NCBI GenBank assembly: GCA_002285055.1
Contig: NQYJ01000005.1
Span: 1-64,000 of the forward strand
DNA from: Candidatus Izimoplasma sp. ZiA1
GTDB taxonomy: Bacteria > Bacillota_I > Bacilli_A > Izemoplasmatales > Izemoplasmataceae
Reading direction: 5' to 3'
Length of the DNA stretch: 64,000 nucleotides
The notes beneath the pieces are model-generated. The model was not told the origin of the DNA and did no database searches. It saw nothing but the letters and a program-made list of their open reading frames with translations. The position numbers and the translations under genes were made by a program. Within the stretch, counting starts at the first letter, position 1, and each line of letters starts with the position of its first letter. Below are positions 62,114-64,000 of this stretch, piece after piece.

Positions 62114-64000
62114 ATGAAAATTTATTTAATGCATCAAACACATACTGATATCGGTTATACTGATCGCCAGGAAAAAATAACTAAATATCACATTGATTAT
62201 TTAAAACAAGCAATAGTTATTTCAGAAAAAATTGCAAATGGTGAAAAAGATATCTGGAAATCTTTTGTTTGGAATAATGAATCTTTTTGGATTATTGATA
62301 CCTTCTTAAAACATGAATCAGAAGAATGGGTTAACAGATTAAAGCTTGCAATTCAAAGAAAACACATTGAAGTGACAGGGAATTATTTAAACCTGACAGA
62401 ACTAGTAGATTATGACGCTCTAAAGACCAAGATGAAAAAAGTAGAGGATTTTGCATTATTTACTGGTGTTAAAATCAACAGTGCTATTTCTATGGATATC
62501 AATGGTTGGGGTTGGGGTTACTCTGATTTATTATATGAATCAGGAGTAACAAGATTTTTCACGAGTATCCATAACCACCACGGGTTTGTGCCATTCTTAA
62601 AAAAGCAAACTGCTTTTTACTGGGAAACTCCTAATAAAAATAAAGTATTAGTATGGAATGGTGATGTTTATAACCAAGGTAATGTATCTAAATTAGTTCC
62701 TAACGTCGTTGCTGATTTTACTAAAGGCCTCTTTAACACTAAAGCAATTATTGATGATGAACGTTTAACATACGCAAAAAAATGGTTTGATGATTACATT
62801 AAAAGTTTAGAAAAAGAAGATTATAGCTATGACTTTTTACCGATATTAACAAAAGGGTTATTAGTTGATAACGCCCCACCTAATCCTCATATTATGGAGG
62901 CTATAACTCGATTTAATGAGTTATTTGGTGAACAGATAAATATTGAGTTAATCGGAATTAATGAATTCTTTGATAAACTTGAGAAGATGGATTTAGACTT
63001 AAAAACATATAGTGGTGACTGGACTGATTGGTGGAGTGATGGTTTTATGTCAACACCAAGAGCTGTTTCCTTATATAAAGAAGCTCAAAGAAACTACAAA
63101 AAAATATTGTCTTTAAAAAACAATGGATTTAACTTTGATCAAGAATTACTTACTAGTTTAGAAGAAAACATGATTATGTTCGCAGAACATACTTGGGGTT
63201 ATTTCACTAGTGTTTCAGAACCTTGGAATAAAATGACAGTTAAACTTGAATCAAGAAACTGTATGTTTGCTGAACTTGCGAACAAATATGCAGATCAACT
63301 CCTAGATGATTATAAAGAAAAAACAGGAGAAATGATGAAAAGCGCAGGAAGACCAATGCGTTATAAAATCAAAAACCCATATAATTATGAACTGAAAAAA
63401 CTTGTTAAAATATATATCAATTGGTGGGAAGACTTTATTGTTGATGAAGGTTATAAATTATATGATTTAGAATCAAATCAAGAGCTAGACTACCAAGAAA
63501 TATTAGTAGATCAAAAAAGTAGAAAAGAAGTTAGAACTTATATTACTTTAGCCCCTTATGAAGAAAAAGTACTAGAGATTAGAAAACATAAAACAACAAA
63601 AAGAGAAATGAGTATTGATCCCTTGTTCACAAGGGATGAAAGATATGATTTTAAAAGTCCTTACTTAAATAATGAAATTTATGCATCTCAATTTAAAATT
63701 GAATCACCATACTTTTTAATTGAATTTGAAAAAGACTTAGGGATTACAAAGTTGTTAGATAAAACAACTAATGAAAGTTTATTAAGATGTGATTCAGAAA
63801 ACAGTCTTTTTACTCCTGTTTATGAGGTTAGTGAAGTCCAATATGATTATTTATTTGCACCTCAGGCAATGAGTGAAATAAGAAAAGATATTGGAAGAAA
63901 TCGTAAACTGTTTAGTTCAATCATCCAAAGTGGTAAATTAGTTAACTCAAAAGTAATAGCTAATGGTCCAATATTTTCAAGAGTTCAACTTAAATACCTT
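62114..64000 (+). CDS. GH38-family alpha-mannosidase, 3' end beyond the window
   Basis: The frame is open from ATG 62114 to the last base, giving 629 residues of a protein usually 800-1,000 long. The N terminus MKIYLMHQTHTDIGYTDRQE carries the zinc ligands (His10, Asp12). The nucleophile region is SMDINGWGWGYSDLLYESG, and AEHTWGYFTS holds a further zinc His. No signal peptide is present, so it acts in the cytoplasm on imported manno-oligosaccharides. Family members cleave alpha-mannosidic linkages of glycans. The linkage specificity is unknown. It begins one base after the araC-type stop and uses GAGG as ribosome site. Confidence 0.9.
   Translation, partial: MKIYLMHQTHTDIGYTDRQEKITKYHIDYLKQAIVISEKIANGEKDIWKSFVWNNESFWIIDTFLKHESEEWVNRLKLAIQRKHIEVTGNYLNLTELVDYDALKTKMKKVEDFALFTGVKINSAISMDINGWGWGYSDLLYESGVTRFFTSIHNHHGFVPFLKKQTAFYWETPNKNKVLVWNGDVYNQGNVSKLVPNVVADFTKGLFNTKAIIDDERLTYAKKWFDDYIKSLEKEDYSYDFLPILTKGLLVDNAPPNPHIMEAITRFNELFGEQINIELIGINEFFDKLEKMDLDLKTYSGDWTDWWSDGFMSTPRAVSLYKEAQRNYKKILSLKNNGFNFDQELLTSLEENMIMFAEHTWGYFTSVSEPWNKMTVKLESRNCMFAELANKYADQLLDDYKEKTGEMMKSAGRPMRYKIKNPYNYELKKLVKIYINWWEDFIVDEGYKLYDLESNQELDYQEILVDQKSRKEVRTYITLAPYEEKVLEIRKHKTTKREMSIDPLFTRDERYDFKSPYLNNEIYASQFKIESPYFLIEFEKDLGITKLLDKTTNESLLRCDSENSLFTPVYEVSEVQYDYLFAPQAMSEIRKDIGRNRKLFSSIIQSGKLVNSKVIANGPIFSRVQLKYL

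Noticed and set aside
1-64000. Mollicutes-type reassignment of UGA to tryptophan
   Set aside because: TGA is a natural stop for several genes (ends at 14343, 32537, 37360 and 43964), and conserved tryptophans are TGG.

Overview
The window is 64 kb of AT-rich DNA with dense short-spaced operons, AGGAGG/GAGGTGA ribosome sites and Bacillota-type gene order: comEC-holA-rpsT at the left, and pgsA-recA-rny-ymdB-miaB-ricA-mutS in the middle. Several genes end at TGA and tryptophan is TGG, so the standard bacterial code applies and UGA is not reassigned. The lipoproteins, the low GC and the gene set suggest a free-living low-GC Bacillota or an early-branching Mollicutes relative (for example an Izemoplasma-like lineage). 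That placement is inferred from gene content and order only. I saw no rRNA, tRNA, insertion sequence, phage or CRISPR array.

Layout. 1-8.6 kb: end of comEC, holA, rpsT, small conserved genes, a lysine-riboswitch-controlled amino-acid ABC transporter, cvfB and a YebC-family gene. 8.8-10.9 kb: a convergent DNA cytosine-5 methyltransferase and putative restriction endonuclease whose stop codons share one perfect palindrome. 11-12.7 kb: a large lipoprotein with 22-residue repeats and a BspA-type leucine-rich domain. 13-32.5 kb: a short-chain acyl-CoA island with two TetR regulators, atoDAE plus thiolase, a large unknown membrane protein, a second thiolase with an SDR dehydrogenase and a KAS III/HMG-CoA-synthase-like protein, a complete Liv-type ABC transporter, a second type of CoA-transferase and two alpha/beta hydrolases. 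It has enzymes for the 3-hydroxybutyryl/acetoacetyl level but no acyl-CoA dehydrogenase or enoyl-CoA hydratase. This fits use of acetoacetate, 3-hydroxybutyrate or their esters rather than full beta-oxidation.

32.6-37.4 kb: a phosphodiesterase-like protein, a second polar-amino-acid ABC transporter and an MFS transporter. 37.4-47.7 kb: the conserved pgsA-to-mutS block, including an unknown membrane-anchored protein just before mutS. 47.7-58.3 kb: one long operon under a GntR/UTRA regulator with a BMP-type nucleoside ABC transporter, a cysteine hydrolase, a PfkB kinase, a divergent nucleoside phosphorylase, a BtpA-family TIM barrel, an iron alcohol dehydrogenase and an orphan TrpA-like enzyme. 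I consider this the best candidate for an undescribed system: uptake and phosphorolysis of a nucleoside, then kinase, barrel enzyme, retro-aldolase and aldehyde reductase acting on the sugar phosphate. 58.4-64 kb: mannose use, with a HAD phosphatase, ManA and a BadF-type sugar kinase on the minus strand, divergent from an AraC regulator and a GH38 alpha-mannosidase cut by the window end.

Regulation recurs. Three catabolic promoters carry a catabolite-responsive (cre-like) sequence between -35 and -10, and a fourth carries a perfect cre just downstream of -10. This suggests CcpA-type carbon control of both the acyl-CoA island and the nucleoside operon, with local TetR or GntR regulators on top.
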